Source of the DNA: Apostichopus japonicus
Lineage: Eukaryota; Echinodermata; Holothuroidea; Aspidochirotida; Stichopodidae
Length of the DNA: 64,000 nucleotides
Direction of reading: 5' to 3'
NCBI RefSeq assembly: GCF_037975245.1
Contig: NC_092561.1
Span: 7,078,501-7,142,500 of the forward strand
Part shown: in pieces, positions 1 through 12,111 of the stretch
How the letters are laid out: each line of letters begins with the position of its first letter
How positions within the stretch are numbered: the first letter of the stretch is position 1
Notes under the pieces: model-generated
Seen by the model: the letters and a program-made list of their open reading frames with translations, nothing else
The model's database searches: none
Told to the model about the DNA's origin: nothing
Position numbers and translations under genes: made by a program

Positions 1-2
1 CG

Positions 3-110
3 TTGGGACCCGCGTCCTTTCAAGAGGAGGACATCGAGAAACTGATCCGACCCAAGATGATCGATTCAATCTTCGCCTGTTCGTCGATGTCAGAAGAGAG
101 TTTCGTTTGA
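3..110 (+). CDS. Possible C-terminal coding exon of an unidentified gene (5' part outside window)
   Basis: The frame is open from the window edge to a TGA at 108-110 and gives 35 residues, ending with the motif SMSEESFV. The stretch is clearly richer in GC than the following 3 kb, and its composition (EEDIEKLIRPKMIDSIF) is protein-like rather than low-complexity. I do not recognise the family. No upstream splice site is visible because the window begins inside the frame. A chance open frame of this length is possible, so the call rests on composition only. Confidence 0.35.
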   Translation: MGPASFQEEDIEKLIRPKMIDSIFACSSMSEESFV

Positions 111-796
111 AGGGTCATCTATGGTTGCTTTCAGATATGCTGGAAAACCCAGCAGAATGGTCACCTGTGGTCGAACATATTTAATCCACGTTTTGGATTA
201 ATTCCTGCTCGGCACAGTAACCGGGCAGAGACATTTACATCGTCAAATTTGACCCTCCCCATCCTCGGAGAGGCGTAATCTGAAGAGGTGGATCAAACTC
301 CTAGGAGGATTGCTTGAAAAACTTCTGGCTGATATTTGCAGGCAATACCGATGAAAATTTTATGGCGAGGTGAGGCTGATCGTGGGAAGCCAAAAAGTTG
401 TTTGAGGCTGAGAGTGCTCGGGCAAAGTGTAATCATGGATAAGACGCACAAAGGAAATGGACTATAACAGAGTGATACTTCACTAAAGACCCACGGAGTT
501 AGAAAGGTAACTCCATGCTTAACCTTACACTGCCATGATAATGTATGGATGGTAACACTCGAGATATTTAAGGGAACTTGAGGTTGGGAGTAGTCAGACT
601 CCATCTTGGATGGCTTTTCTTTAAAAGCCGTGGAGATCTATGAAATATGTGGAGTATATATCTGTGGGATACACAATACCCATTCCAACAGTAGATCGGG
701 TTGGGTGGCTTGGTTGGTCTATTGTTCGCAGATCTTTACTCTGATGATGGAGAAACAACTTCTTGTTGAGCAGGTCAAGGAAATTCAGAACAGAAG
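111..796. other. Non-coding flank, nothing recognised
   Basis: This would be the 3' UTR or downstream flank of the possible exon at 3-110. The open frames here are short and show no domain or splice context. No clear AATAAA signal was seen. Confidence 0.4.
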
Positions 797-939
797 TTAA
801 CTATGAACATTCACATATTAACTATGAACTATATTAACTATGAACTATGTTAACTATGAACATTCATATATTAACTATGAACTATGTTAACTATGAACTA
901 TGTTAACTATGAACTATATTAACTATGAACATTCATATA
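797..939. repeat. Tandem repeat of TTAACTATGAAC-type units
   Basis: The motif TTAACTATGAACTAT alternates with a longer variant containing ATTCATAT, about eight times without interruption. It is a simple minisatellite with no coding potential. Confidence 0.9.
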
Positions 940-3506
940 AGTTATCCATATTTTGTGTATCATCTGTATGAATCATTCACATAAACAGAACTCCATATAT
1001 CGCAGGACTCGGAAGCGGGAAAAGGGGAGAGTGAGGGTGGGAGCGGGCGGAACCTAGTGCTCTCAATATGTTTGACAGCAACTTTTCAAACAGGTGTGGT
1101 GACACAACAGGAAGCGATGGAGGATAAAGTAACCACCATTTATATAAATTTTCTTTGAAGGAATTCTGTTATATTGTGACTCACCACAACTCTCATTTAC
1201 TTAAAGGAGTTACAAAGTGTCAGATTAAAACGTAAACCAAACAGGGTACAAAGAAGCACATTGGTCTGATTCCCATCTTTGGTAGCTTGTTTTTTGGCTG
1301 TGATATTCGATTTTGAAATTTACTATTCTTATATAATGCAAATTGTGCAATCATTTGTGATGTCCTACATAGACAACACATAAAACTCACTGATGCAATT
1401 CGGACCCCACCAGAATTGAAATCACTTTTTCTTTTAGTGCGGTGTCACTAAATCACACCTCGACATAAATAACATCCTGTGACACAGTTAACAAATAATT
1501 ATCCAAGAGTTTGTTTAATCTTCGCAAGTTTTATGGAAAACGAAATCAGTTGATTCTCTGTAGTCCGTGTATGAAATCAGAGATTATCGTGTGTTAATAA
1601 TACCACATAAAACAGAATATTTTGTTTTAATCCAGGAAGATGCCGGTATAAAGCTGTGAGTTGGATTAATGTGCTTTATATCACATCACTAGCTTTGTGT
1701 TATATTTATATTTTTATTTCTCAGACTTTGTAATTCCTTTGAATTATTTCTCACCACAGTGGCTAGCTAGTGTATTTAAGAGGTTTCGTCTTGAAAAGTT
1801 ATTTATTATAAATAAGAACAAGAACAAGGTTTTCAAAGACACTCAAAAACATTTATAATTTCTTTGTATATTGCTATATTATCATTTTGTACCACTTTTG
1901 TTTTTTTCTCCCATTTGAGTAATATAAAGCAGCGAACATTAGCGATAAAAAATTACATTGTATTGTCTTTAATTCATTACGTGATATATCATGAAATGTG
2001 AGCTTATTTGTCTGTAGACTTACTGGTCCAGCCGTTTTCACAGTTTAGCCTTCAATATTGAAGAAAACATTTGGCAAACCATATGCAGTAACTTGTAAAA
2101 TTAAAAAGATAACACTGTAATGTACACAGTAGTCTAGACTGGCTATGGATATCACATATCAATGATTTTTTAATTTTTATCACTTAATAAAAACTCAAGC
2201 ACAAAGATTGTTCACAAGAAAGATTGGTTTACCTTTCCAAAACATAAAAAAACGTTTTAAAATTTAAATGGGAAAAGTTTGACTTTCATTCTTGTCAGCT
2301 GATTTTGAAGAGACTGGAGGAATGTACTAAAGTGGAAATACTTCTAGTATTGTAGCATTTTTCAAACAGCTCTAGCCGACATATCGTTTGCCATCCTGGT
2401 TTTAAAAGCTGTCACCGAGACGACGCTCAATGAAGCTAAACATGTAGGAGGTTGATTTTAATCTACTGGAACAGAGAATATTTTAAAACAGATGCCCTGT
2501 CATGAAAGATGGAAGTTATGGAATATTATTTATAGAATATTAAAATTTACACTGTGTGATCCATGTTTTTAATATTTTTTTTTTGGCACAACATCTTACC
2601 ACCATGGAGGCCTGAATGCTTTTATGACAGCAGATTTTTTTCTCCAAATTTAGTAAACAGATCTTAACTATATCATCAAAATGACACCACGCTTGATCCA
2701 GTATCAAACTGACTAAAACTTAAGATATTATTCTAGTACCTGTGTATAAATGAATGTAAGTATATTATTACTTGTTTATAATCAACACATGCCTTACTAT
2801 AATATATCATATTATTTTGCTACAAATAAGGAAATTTATGAAAGAGAAGCATTCCAAAGATATAAATCGACCCGTCACCTGAAAATTGTTAACATGTTTT
2901 TAACTTGCAAATTGAAAAAAAAAAATTATTTGATATGGTCAACCATACTTCCTGTTGCACAAGTCTTAAAATGAATCATTGATTTATTTCATTTTTTTTT
3001 CTTTCTTACAATCTTAGTGATCAATAACATCTTAGCAATCAATCTGTAAGCTATCACCATGAAACAAAGCATGTACTTGAAACAAGCTAAATAGTAGCTA
3101 CATTGGTTGGACATCGAGGGCCTGTAACTGGATTCCGCATCTTTCTTTCTTTCTCCTCATTGGTGTCATTCTATTCATTCGACCGTCTGAGTTATTTGGC
3201 ACTTCAGGTGCAATTATTCCAAAAATAAAAATCCCAAGTGATTTCATTATAAACTGGCAACAGGTCTAGGTTGTTTCTGTAATTAGAGAGAGAGAGAAAA
3301 GGAAGGAAAAACATAAAGCAAGAAGTTAAACTCTGGTAAATACTGGTTTGTTCTCTATATATATCTTATTGAAATATGTAACAATGATATCTTATTTTTA
3401 TGGCAATAAATGTTAATATTACTTTAAGTAGAATTATGCCAACAATGGCTTTTTCGTAGGGAATCTAAATCTTTGCCAGGTTTTGTCTTGTCGACCTGAG
3501 GGAGGG
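940..3506. other. AT-rich intergenic DNA, no gene seen
   Basis: No open frame with a recognisable domain, no RNA gene and no clear transposon ends were found on either strand. Homopolymer runs of A and T are frequent. Confidence 0.5.
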
Positions 3507-3647
3507 AGGAGTTTAAGAGAGGATAAAGTGTTCATCTCCAGTTTTCTTTGAATGAGAGTTTAAGAGAGGATAAAGTGTTCATCTCCAGTTTTCTTTGAAT
3601 GAGAGTTTAAGAGAGGATAAAGTGTTCATCTCCAGTTTTCTTTGAAT
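3507..3647. repeat. Three tandem copies of a 47-bp unit
   Basis: Units start near 3507, 3554 and 3601, each beginning GAGAGTTTAAGAGAGGATAA or close to it. They are almost identical, which implies recent expansion. Confidence 0.9.
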
Positions 3648-4270
3648 GAGATATTCCAATGGTGGTACTTTTCTACAATTAAAAGCAAATTAATATGCCT
3701 TCATATTCCATCAGGATCTTGTGAAATCCACAACAGTTATTTCTCACCCTTTCTTACAAGATGTTGGCCATTTTGTCAAGTGAATTTTGGGAACTTACCT
3801 CAGCAGCCCACCCCAATGAATGGCCAGATCGTATCACTGACAAAAGGCTCTATTCACAAGATATAATAATACCTTCCCCAACCTGAAACTTTACCTCAAC
3901 TTACAAAATTAGTGAATTTTCGATAATTTTACAATCATAACACAGCAGTACGGTTGATTGATTACATGTGACGTTTGGAATTTTGTTTGGGAACTTCTTT
4001 GATATTGAATAGCTTAAAAAATTTTTTGTAGCTGCATGTGAAGAGAAGAATGAGGATGGTAAATAGCATAGGGAAGAAATTTGGTTTTATTTTTGGGAAA
4101 GTTGTATCACATGGCCACAGCAGAATGAGTGAAATTATGAGCTTGATGTCTCAACTCCACAGCTCCATTGGCTCGCACTGCCATAGAAAAGGTATCCAAA
4201 GTATTGAATATGCATAAGCTATGTTGACTTTATCACCCGGTTGGTAAAATGTTTTCTATACTGTCCTCTC

Positions 4271-4691
4271 GGTGACATCCCTATGTTCTGACGTCTCTAT
4301 GTTCCGACCAAAAAAAAAAATCAGAGCAATTTTTGGTATTCCAAAATTTGTTTGTACCAAGAAAAGTAGTTTTGTGACCCCAATATTTTTGTGACCAAAT
4401 TTTTTGGGAACCAACATTTTTTTGGACCGAATTTTCGAGAATTTTTTACTGTTTTTTTTCACTGTTTGGGTCACAACAAATTTTGGGTCACATTTTTTTG
4501 TGGTCCGAAAAAAAGTGGGCCCAAAAAATTTTGGTCAGCAAAATATTAGGGTCTAAAAACTTGTTTTCTTGGTCAAACAACTTTTTAGATGAAAAAAAAA
4601 TGTCCCGAATTATTTCCTTTTGTCGGAACATAGAGACGTCGAAATATAGAGAAGTCGGAATATAGAGATGTCAGAACATAGAGGTGTGACC
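4271..4691. mobile_element. 421-bp inverted-repeat (foldback/MITE) element with 8-bp target duplication
   Basis: The left end reads GGTGACATCCCTATGTTCTG. The right end, reverse-complemented, reads GGTCACACCTCTATGTTCTG. The element is flanked on both sides by GTCCTCTC (4263-4270 and 4692-4699), a perfect 8-bp target-site duplication. The terminal region holds degenerate subrepeats of the form ATAGAGANGTCNGA. The interior is rich in TTTTGGGTC-like words, with no transposase frame. The TSD length fits hAT-like transposition, but the superfamily is not certain. Confidence 0.8.
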
Positions 4692-4699
4692 GTCCTCTC

Positions 4700-5070
4700 A
4701 TGTCCTGGTTCAGAGCACTTGTATTGTCAATATGACCAGTATGAATATCATGTTTCTATCAGATAAAGGTTAGGAATTGTTCATACTGTCAATATGTGTG
4801 CTTTGAAGCATGATATGGGAGGACAGTTTAGAGAGGTGTTAGCATTAGAAAATTGTCCCAACTGGCTGGACTCTATCTGAGATTCAATGAATATGCATCA
4901 TGCTATGTTGGCTGTCACCTTGTTATCAAAGTCAGGCTTAATAATAAGAATATATCCTTATATAGAAAGTGCATATCCATTTGCAAAAAGAATACATCAT
5001 GGATATATCCCCTAGACAAACGACGAGAATATTTCCTCGCTAGGGTGTGGATAACTGAGAGTGGCTCTGA
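4700..5070. other. Short non-coding spacer
   Basis: No gene seen. A diverged partial copy of the following 42-bp unit occurs near 4886-4915 (AATGAATATGCATCATG). Confidence 0.4.
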
Positions 5071-5210
5071 CTGGGAGGCAATGAATATGCATCATCAAGC
5101 AATGTTGACTATCTGGGAGGCAATGAATATGCATCATCAAGCAATGTTGACTACCTGAGAGGCAATGAATATGCATCATCAAGCAATGTTGACTAGCTGA
5201 GAGGCGATGT
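5071..5210. repeat. 42-bp tandem repeat, three full copies and one partial
   Basis: Copies begin at 5071, 5113, 5155 and 5197. The core word is GGCAATGAATATGCATCATC. The period is a multiple of three, so it leaves an open frame on both strands (translated WEAMNMHHQAML), which is a by-product of the repeat. Confidence 0.9.
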
Positions 5211-8200
5211 TTGATACTAACAGAAGCTGGTGAGAGAGATTTATATCTAGCTATCTTGCAACAAACTCTAAATGATCTCTCAGGCACTGTGTCAATAGCT
5301 ACAGCAGCTACATATAAACCCCTTACAGCAAGGATGAATCATTAGAAAAAGAAAAACAGGAAAAATGGAATAAGGTGAAGAAGCAGACAACATACCACTC
5401 TTGAAACCCATATTTGCCACCAAACTATTACTACTACCCTTTTGTTGCAAAATTGAGAATTTGTACTTCAAAAAGTGTGGTTCTTATTGAACAGTTATTA
5501 GAAAAAAAGTAATTAAAATGTGCCCTTTCGTGGAATGTATGGTACGAAAACCCAATGTACGTTTGATTGTAGGGTTTTGAGGTAACTTTGTGGTTGGCCA
5601 CCTCAAATCAAAGTCACATGTCCCACTGCAAAGTGATGATCCCACCCACCCCCCAAATTGAACCCTCTTTCCCATCCCCCGGTGCCATCGTGCAATTACT
5701 GACTGATATGTGTACCCCCCTCTTGCTAATTTTGAAGGAATTGGTGTCCGTCTGTCCATTGTGGTATATCATTCAACCTATAGGACAACACAGGGAATAA
5801 AGTTTTTGTAAAAAAATAAATTTTGTGCAGCAATTTTGATGGTTCTGACATTTGCCTCTTATAAAATACTTAGTTTCCAGTTTACAAAACTGCTATGCAT
5901 CTTTGAACTTGTATTATCAGAAAAAAATTGTGATTTGGAGACTTAATTTGACAATTGATCAATGTAATCAAATTAATCAATAACGATGATCAATGTCTAA
6001 CCATCCCAGAACAATTAGTCTGAACAAGCCAACATTGTTGGCTTGTGGTAAATCAATATATCATACTTCCCTCTAAATATTCATGTGTGACAGAGAACAG
6101 TTAATATCAATCCTGAGATGGTTCCACCCCCAAGCACCCCTCCCCCCCCAACCCCCTGCTATTCCTTCAATTTTCTATCACATCATAAGGATCTGTAAAT
6201 CAACAGTATGGTACCATTACTCTTCAGTTTTGCCAAACCCCACACGTGGGTAAACCGATCCGAAGTTCTGTGGAATAAATTCATCCCCACCTCAAAATTG
6301 TACGCCCATATCCCATACATACTAAAATAAGTCGTCCACTGGATTTGAGGGAGATGACTAAAAAAACGAAAAACATTTCTGTCCTCGACTTATCAATGCT
6401 CGCAACTAGCAAATGAAGTAAAAAAAAAAAAAGAAAGAAATGAAAAGGTGTGTGCAAAGAATCCCCAAACCAGAAGATTTAATGTAAGTTAATATGGTGC
6501 ATATATTATATAAACACTAGTTCTAATACTTCTAACGCTTGCCTGTTCACTGTTTGGCACTGTTCTATGTGACTGGTAGGCTACAAGTAAAGGCTTCCCT
6601 TGGATGATATGCTAGTTTCTAATACAAGTTAATGGAGATTATTACAAGCAAGCAAGCATGACTCGAAGCACCATTTTCGTTTCAAAACATATAATCTGGT
6701 ACGAATGAAAGATTACGTGACCTGAAAATGATCGGCTGAAGCAAATGGTGATAAGAGTGGTTGTTGCGGTATAACATACATTGTTAAATAATGTCATCTG
6801 TTTGTGATAGTTGATGTGGTTTTGTTAAGTTTATAACTTCCCATGCAATAGATGCTATTATGATGCTATCTTAACATGATGCTATTAATAGCTTCAATCT
6901 TTGACGTTGTCACATGCAACCATTGTGCATTAACATATGTATATTATATATATATAATAATATACATAATATATATATACACAAATATGTATACAAATAT
7001 ATATACAAATAAATATATATATACAAATATGTATACAAATATATATATATATATACAAATATGTTATAAGTATTTTTGCATATGAAGATAATACATAATT
7101 GATACTTTGGTGCAAGTCCCTACCAACATCACCTCACTTTTAAGATTCTACAAATGCACTAATTTACCAACAACATAATAAAACAAAGCCTGGAGTCAAC
7201 CAGTTTTCTTCTTTTTTTACTTAATCAACCGGAGTGAAGTATTAAAAGAAATTTTCCCACCATGCATTTCTAATTTCTAAATTTAAGATCCCCTGAAAGC
7301 TAAGATCCCCTGTTGCGGTAGTCTGACCAAAAGAAGATAGTCAGGAAAGTTAGTAGAAATGCCCCCAAATTTATCATGAAATAAAGAGACTTGTCACAAA
7401 TCCATCACCTGACCATCTTTACCCCCAATTTTTCCCCTCCCCTCCCCTCCCCTCCCCTCCCCTCACCTCCCCTTCTTCTCTTGCACTTCCTTAACATTTT
7501 CACTCACAAAATACTTAAACGTGACTCCTGGTTCTAAATTAGTCATTATTAAAGTCATGAGTATTCCGCCCGAATTTAGCCAGCTGAGGAGAACATTCTC
7601 AAAGAAAAACTTTTTTGGAACTTTGAATTCCTCCTGATCGTCAGTTGACAGTCACAGGAGGAGTACCAAATTTGATAGTCAAATTAATGATTCAAGACTA
7701 TTTGAACATGGATGACCATTTTATAGTTATCCTAGCAAATTTCAGTTAGGGTGGAGGTTGGGCAATTACTGAAGACATTTCAAGAGATATACATCAGAGA
7801 CATACACGAATAATGAAAGCGCAAAGCCCCAAAAGCGAGTGGCAAAATGTAGCACAGCTGTCGTAAGTGGTGGCATAAAGCGAAATGCGAGGGACATTAC
7901 TATCGATTCCGTTAAAAAAGTAATAACTTTGATAACTTTTGAATGGATTGTCCTCGAGTCCCGGTTACATTTTTTTATAGTGAAAACACTTACGCTCCTG
8001 GCTGATTTGAGCATTTAGTTAAGCCTGTGGATTTGAAACGTTGAAAAAGTAAGTCACAGCTCATTAATGGACCACCGGGAAAAAAAAAAAACCAAAAACG
8101 TCCTTTCTTCCAAGAGACGACAATAAAAGCAGCTGGTTGTGTTTCATTAAAATCTCCCTCTACCCATCCTTTTTCTCAAGTCAATAGTTCAAACTTTGTT

Positions 8201-9480
8201 TACGGTATATATCAACTCTTCTGTCTTCTTTTCATCCTGGCTAAAACAGGGCATTTTGTTCGGTTTTGGCAGTACTATCAGGAGCAACTTCAGTCCTAAT
8301 TCCTGTATTTAATGCAGGCTAGGCCCATTTTGCTTAGAGGTATAGGCTATTGTTGGCTACTTTTAGCTATGCATAAAATGTAGGCTACGCTTACATTCAC
8401 TGTGCTATGATAGTGTGTTAGGTCTTCATTAAATGTTAAAGTCTGCTTAAATTTGCTTCAACGAGAAAATTTTCACATCTGCTGAAACCGATAATACCAC
8501 TATCACTTTAAGTTTCTTTGTCTGTAATGGCTAGATACTGAAATGTTTTCAATGCAATCAACTGTTTTAATACTTGACATGTTTATGTCATGGTGAAACC
8601 AACAAGTTCAAAGGATAAAACTTTACAGAAATCATTAACATGAGATGTTGACTGAATTTTGCCAACTGTCATTAGATATTAGACAAAACTGTTCATGAAG
8701 GTTTAATATATGTTCATGTCAAAAAGATCAATTCCTAAAGATTCATGCTAGGATTTCTTGACCAACATATGAGTTGACAGGAAATACAGGTCAAGGGTCA
8801 TGAACACATAAGGTATGTTTTTATGTCTTCTACTGTAGTGCAATATTACATGCCACTGTTAAATGAAAACTGGCTTGCTAATTGTTTGAATAGTCTCATT
8901 ATTGGAGTAACCCAATGCAGAGGAAGTTCTGTAATGATGTACTTTTGTATTTGCCAATCTCTGATCTTTTATATCTTCTCCAAATCAAAAGAGAGAAAAC
9001 CACTGTCAACAAAAGGCTAATATTTACTGCAAAAATTGCCTGTGTAGGTAAATATATAACCCGTAGCAGGCCTGCCTGATATGTAGATCCTGGTAGGATC
9101 TCCTTAACTGATGACAAACTGTTGTAAATTTACTTTCACTGTTAAGTACCCGATGCCAATTTGGTACAGTAAATTTACATCTTCAGGAACTTTGACTTTC
9201 TCTTAATTGGTTTAGATTGGTACTCAAACCAATTCGAAATACAGTTTCACAGGAATTTAAATTCACTTTTCAAGGAGTAAATTAGATTTATGAAAGATTT
9301 TTACTATCCCTGCATCATAGTGTTTATAATGCAAACTCAACCAGCTGCCTTTATTAACACAAGGTCGTGTTTAATACTGTTTTACCAGGGAGATGTATGT
9401 ACACTTTCCCACAGCAGAAAGGATGCAATATGACAGATGAGATATGATCAAATGTAAAATATATATAAAAAAAACTAGGA
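5211..9480. other. Intergenic DNA with microsatellites, no gene seen
   Basis: Contains a C-rich tract near 6140, an (AT/ATAC)-rich microsatellite at about 6938-7063 and a CCCCT repeat at about 7435-7472. The open frames on both strands are short and carry no recognisable domain. If the missing last catalase exon lies in the window it should be on the minus strand left of 12039. I could not identify it here. Confidence 0.5.
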
Positions 9481-9489
9481 TATGAACAT

Positions 9490-10400
9490 GAAATAACAAA
9501 TAAGTTTCTCATTCAGATGAGAATTAACAACCAAGCAGGATCACATGGAAGCCATCCACATTGGGTGTGATTGTTATGAACATCCTGTTTGTTTTCCACA
9601 TGGTTTGCTCATGATATCCACATGTTCAGTTCATGTTATGCACATGCTCACTGCACAAATATGCACAGGAATTCACAAGTGGCGGAGCGTCCATACAGTC
9701 AGGGGGGGCGGATGATTTTACTTATTCGCGATTATTGACTTTTTTATTGCGCTCTCATCTACTTATTGACATTTGTCACATTTTGTTGGTGTAATTTGGC
9801 GATGACCTCTATTTATTCTTCATTAATCTGCAAATTTCCGGCCCGGAAAGGGTCATTTCCGGCGATCTAGGGAGTATCTTTACTCAAAAAATTCTGTACG
9901 CTACGCGCCAACCAGTGGTGGCGCTCCGTTTAGATAGTGTCAAAAGCGCCCCTACAGACCATTCTCGCCCCTCTTGACCAATACCCCTAGCTCCGCCACT
10001 GGAATTCACTCAAAGATAACATCCAACGAACATCTGTTTCAGACGAGGATTGACACTAGCTGTAAGGGAGCAACTGGAAGCCTCACTCGGCGCAATTATT
10101 ATTACAACAATGTGTTATTCTTTTGTCACATGATTTGTTCATGATATCCACATTTTAAGTTCATGTTATCCACATGTTCACTGCGTAAATATTCACAAGG
10201 TCACTCTATGATCATACCCGACAGATTCATCTTTCAGATGAAGATAAAAAAATCACTGCAGAGCATCATGTGGAAGCCACACTAGGTGGGATCATTACAA
10301 TAACATGAGTGTTATTTATCTCAAGGTTTGTTCAAAATATTCACATAGTCTGTTCATGTTATCCACATGTTAACTGCATGAATATTCATAAGGTTAAATG
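9490..10400. repeat. Three diverged repeat units of about 180 bp, split by a transposon
   Basis: The words TTCATGTTATCCACATGTT, GGAAGCCA and TTCAGATGAGA or variants recur in order at about 9515-9668, 10030-10200 and 10225-10395. The hAT-like element at 9677-10001 lies at the junction of the first and second units, so the repeat array is older than that insertion. Confidence 0.7.
9677..10001. mobile_element. hAT-like MITE, CAGTGGCGGAGC family, copy 1
   Basis: This 325-bp element has ends AAGTGGCGGAGC and GCTCCGCCACTG and an exact 8-bp target duplication, GAATTCAC, at 9669-9676 and 10002-10009. It matches the element at 14111-14480 along most of its length in the opposite orientation. It is non-autonomous, with no transposase. 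Confidence 0.9.
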
Positions 10401-10401
10401 A

Positions 10402-11511
10402 ATATTCATGTGATCACCACCTGGCTGATATCACAGCAAGCAGCAAATACGTAACATACAAAAAGACTGGCACCTTTCAAAGAATGAAAAACAAGCTGGG
10501 AATGGGCAGGTAAATGAATTTGAAAATATGTTGACATAACAAACAAACAGTCAAATATTATCCAACAGGGGATGGTTTTTTGCGTTGAATATGGTTTGTG
10601 AGAAGGAGTGTTTGAGGTTTCATAGAAGTCACAAGCAGATATATCAGAGGTTATTAAAAACTTCATGGTATCCACCCTTCTCAGAGGAATTAATTATTTT
10701 CCTAATTAATGTTGACTTATTCTGTTCATTATTTTGGATGATTTTTCGGCAACCATTAAAGGACGATACTGTTGTGTATCAATAAAAAAGAATTTCTAAT
10801 TAAATCTGCAAGAACAGCATGATTCTCTGTGACTCCTGAAATCAGTTCAAATCTGTTTGTTGATTAATAAATGCAAAAGGAAAAGGGAGGTTCAACGGAT
10901 TGATTATCGTTTGTAAACCCGAACTATATGTTCTCCGTTGAAAACCCGACAACTGTTTGGATGTAACAGACCCAAATAACGTAACCATGTTGACCCAAGT
11001 GACCCAATGTAACCATGTTGACCCAACCAATAATGACCCAATTAATGTAACCAAATAATGTAACCAAATAGTGTAACCAAATAGTGTAACCAAATCATGT
11101 AACCATAATACCCAAATATGTAACCATGACTGACTGTTACCTAAAACATCTGAACAGCTTTAATCAGAGATTTATGAAAATCCTTCGATTGGTTTATTTT
11201 CTTGCAGCTACTTACAAACTTTACAGAAAACTTCATGCTGGCAAAGTTTACTTTTCAAAATATCAATTTCTGAAATTAGGGACTGTATTGATCAAACTAG
11301 GCATAGAATTGGTTCACTTCTTTGTTTTTTTATTGTCTACCACTTTGCCAGGATCTCTGTGTTGCCAACCACCATGTCCTCCTTTAATTCGAGAGTAAAG
11401 TTTTGGTTGAAATACTCTTAGGGGTAATGCAGTGAAGCATTGGCTGTTTGAATGTTTTCCACAAAACTCTGCTTATTCAGGAAAGAGAAACAACACAGAG
11501 TGACACAGAGT

Positions 11512-11543
<32 letters not shown>

Positions 11544-12039
11544 GCAAAACAACTAAGATGATTAAAGTGATTGCTTTCTCAAACATTGGATTAAAAACCA
11601 AAAAGAAAAAAAAACAGCAGTAAAAGCCACAACAGTGAACAGGCACTCATCCGGATATGTAGTCCAAAGCTATTTTATCTATGCAATTTAAAAAACCTTT
11701 TTTGACAACATTTTTTTTTTTTTTTTGGGTAATGAATACAAGCAAAGTGTGATGATATAAAAGATGAACGTTATGAATTAACCAAATATCATCCAAAGTC
11801 ATAATTACCACTTTCTATATATTTTCAAGAAAAAAATGGACTTTTGAAAAGCAAATTAGATGTTAAATGTTTAAGTCGTGTGCATCCTGTGGAATCCATC
11901 CAAGGAAAATAAGGTATGGAAGCCATCTTTCACCTTACTCTGATCTCTTAAAATCCCACTTCAAAACCTGACTTACACCTCCTTCTTATCCTCTTTCCCC
12001 CTCTACCCCAGGCATGCACAAGAAGGATGGTGTACTTAC
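10402..12039. other. Downstream flank of the recognised catalase exons
   Basis: Holds a degenerate GTAACCAAAT/GTTGACCCAA tandem repeat at about 10965-11128 and an (ACAG)n run at about 11515-11544. The final catalase coding exon is expected on the minus strand here or further left but was not recognised. Confidence 0.5.
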
Positions 12040-12111
12040 ACTTTTGAAAGCGTCCACGGCCTTCCTCAGACGGGCTCCCCAATCGCTATCAGCCTGGCTC
12101 CAGTTCTTGAT
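12040..12111 (-). CDS. CAT: Catalase exon 11 (last one recognised)
   Basis: Encodes residues 476-499, [20 protein letters not shown] and on to AFKS, equivalent to the C-terminal helices. A strong donor GTAAGT follows directly, so at least one more coding exon with the stop must exist further left. Confidence 0.93.

Noticed and set aside
6876-7115. Open frames on both strands rich in Ile and Tyr
   Set aside because: Produced by the AT-rich microsatellite.
11863-11886. Candidate last catalase exon, minus strand, coding DAHDLNI then stop
   Set aside because: The acceptor CCACAG and phase fit, but the peptide is very short, lacks a PTS1-like end and has no visible polyadenylation signal. Too weak to call.
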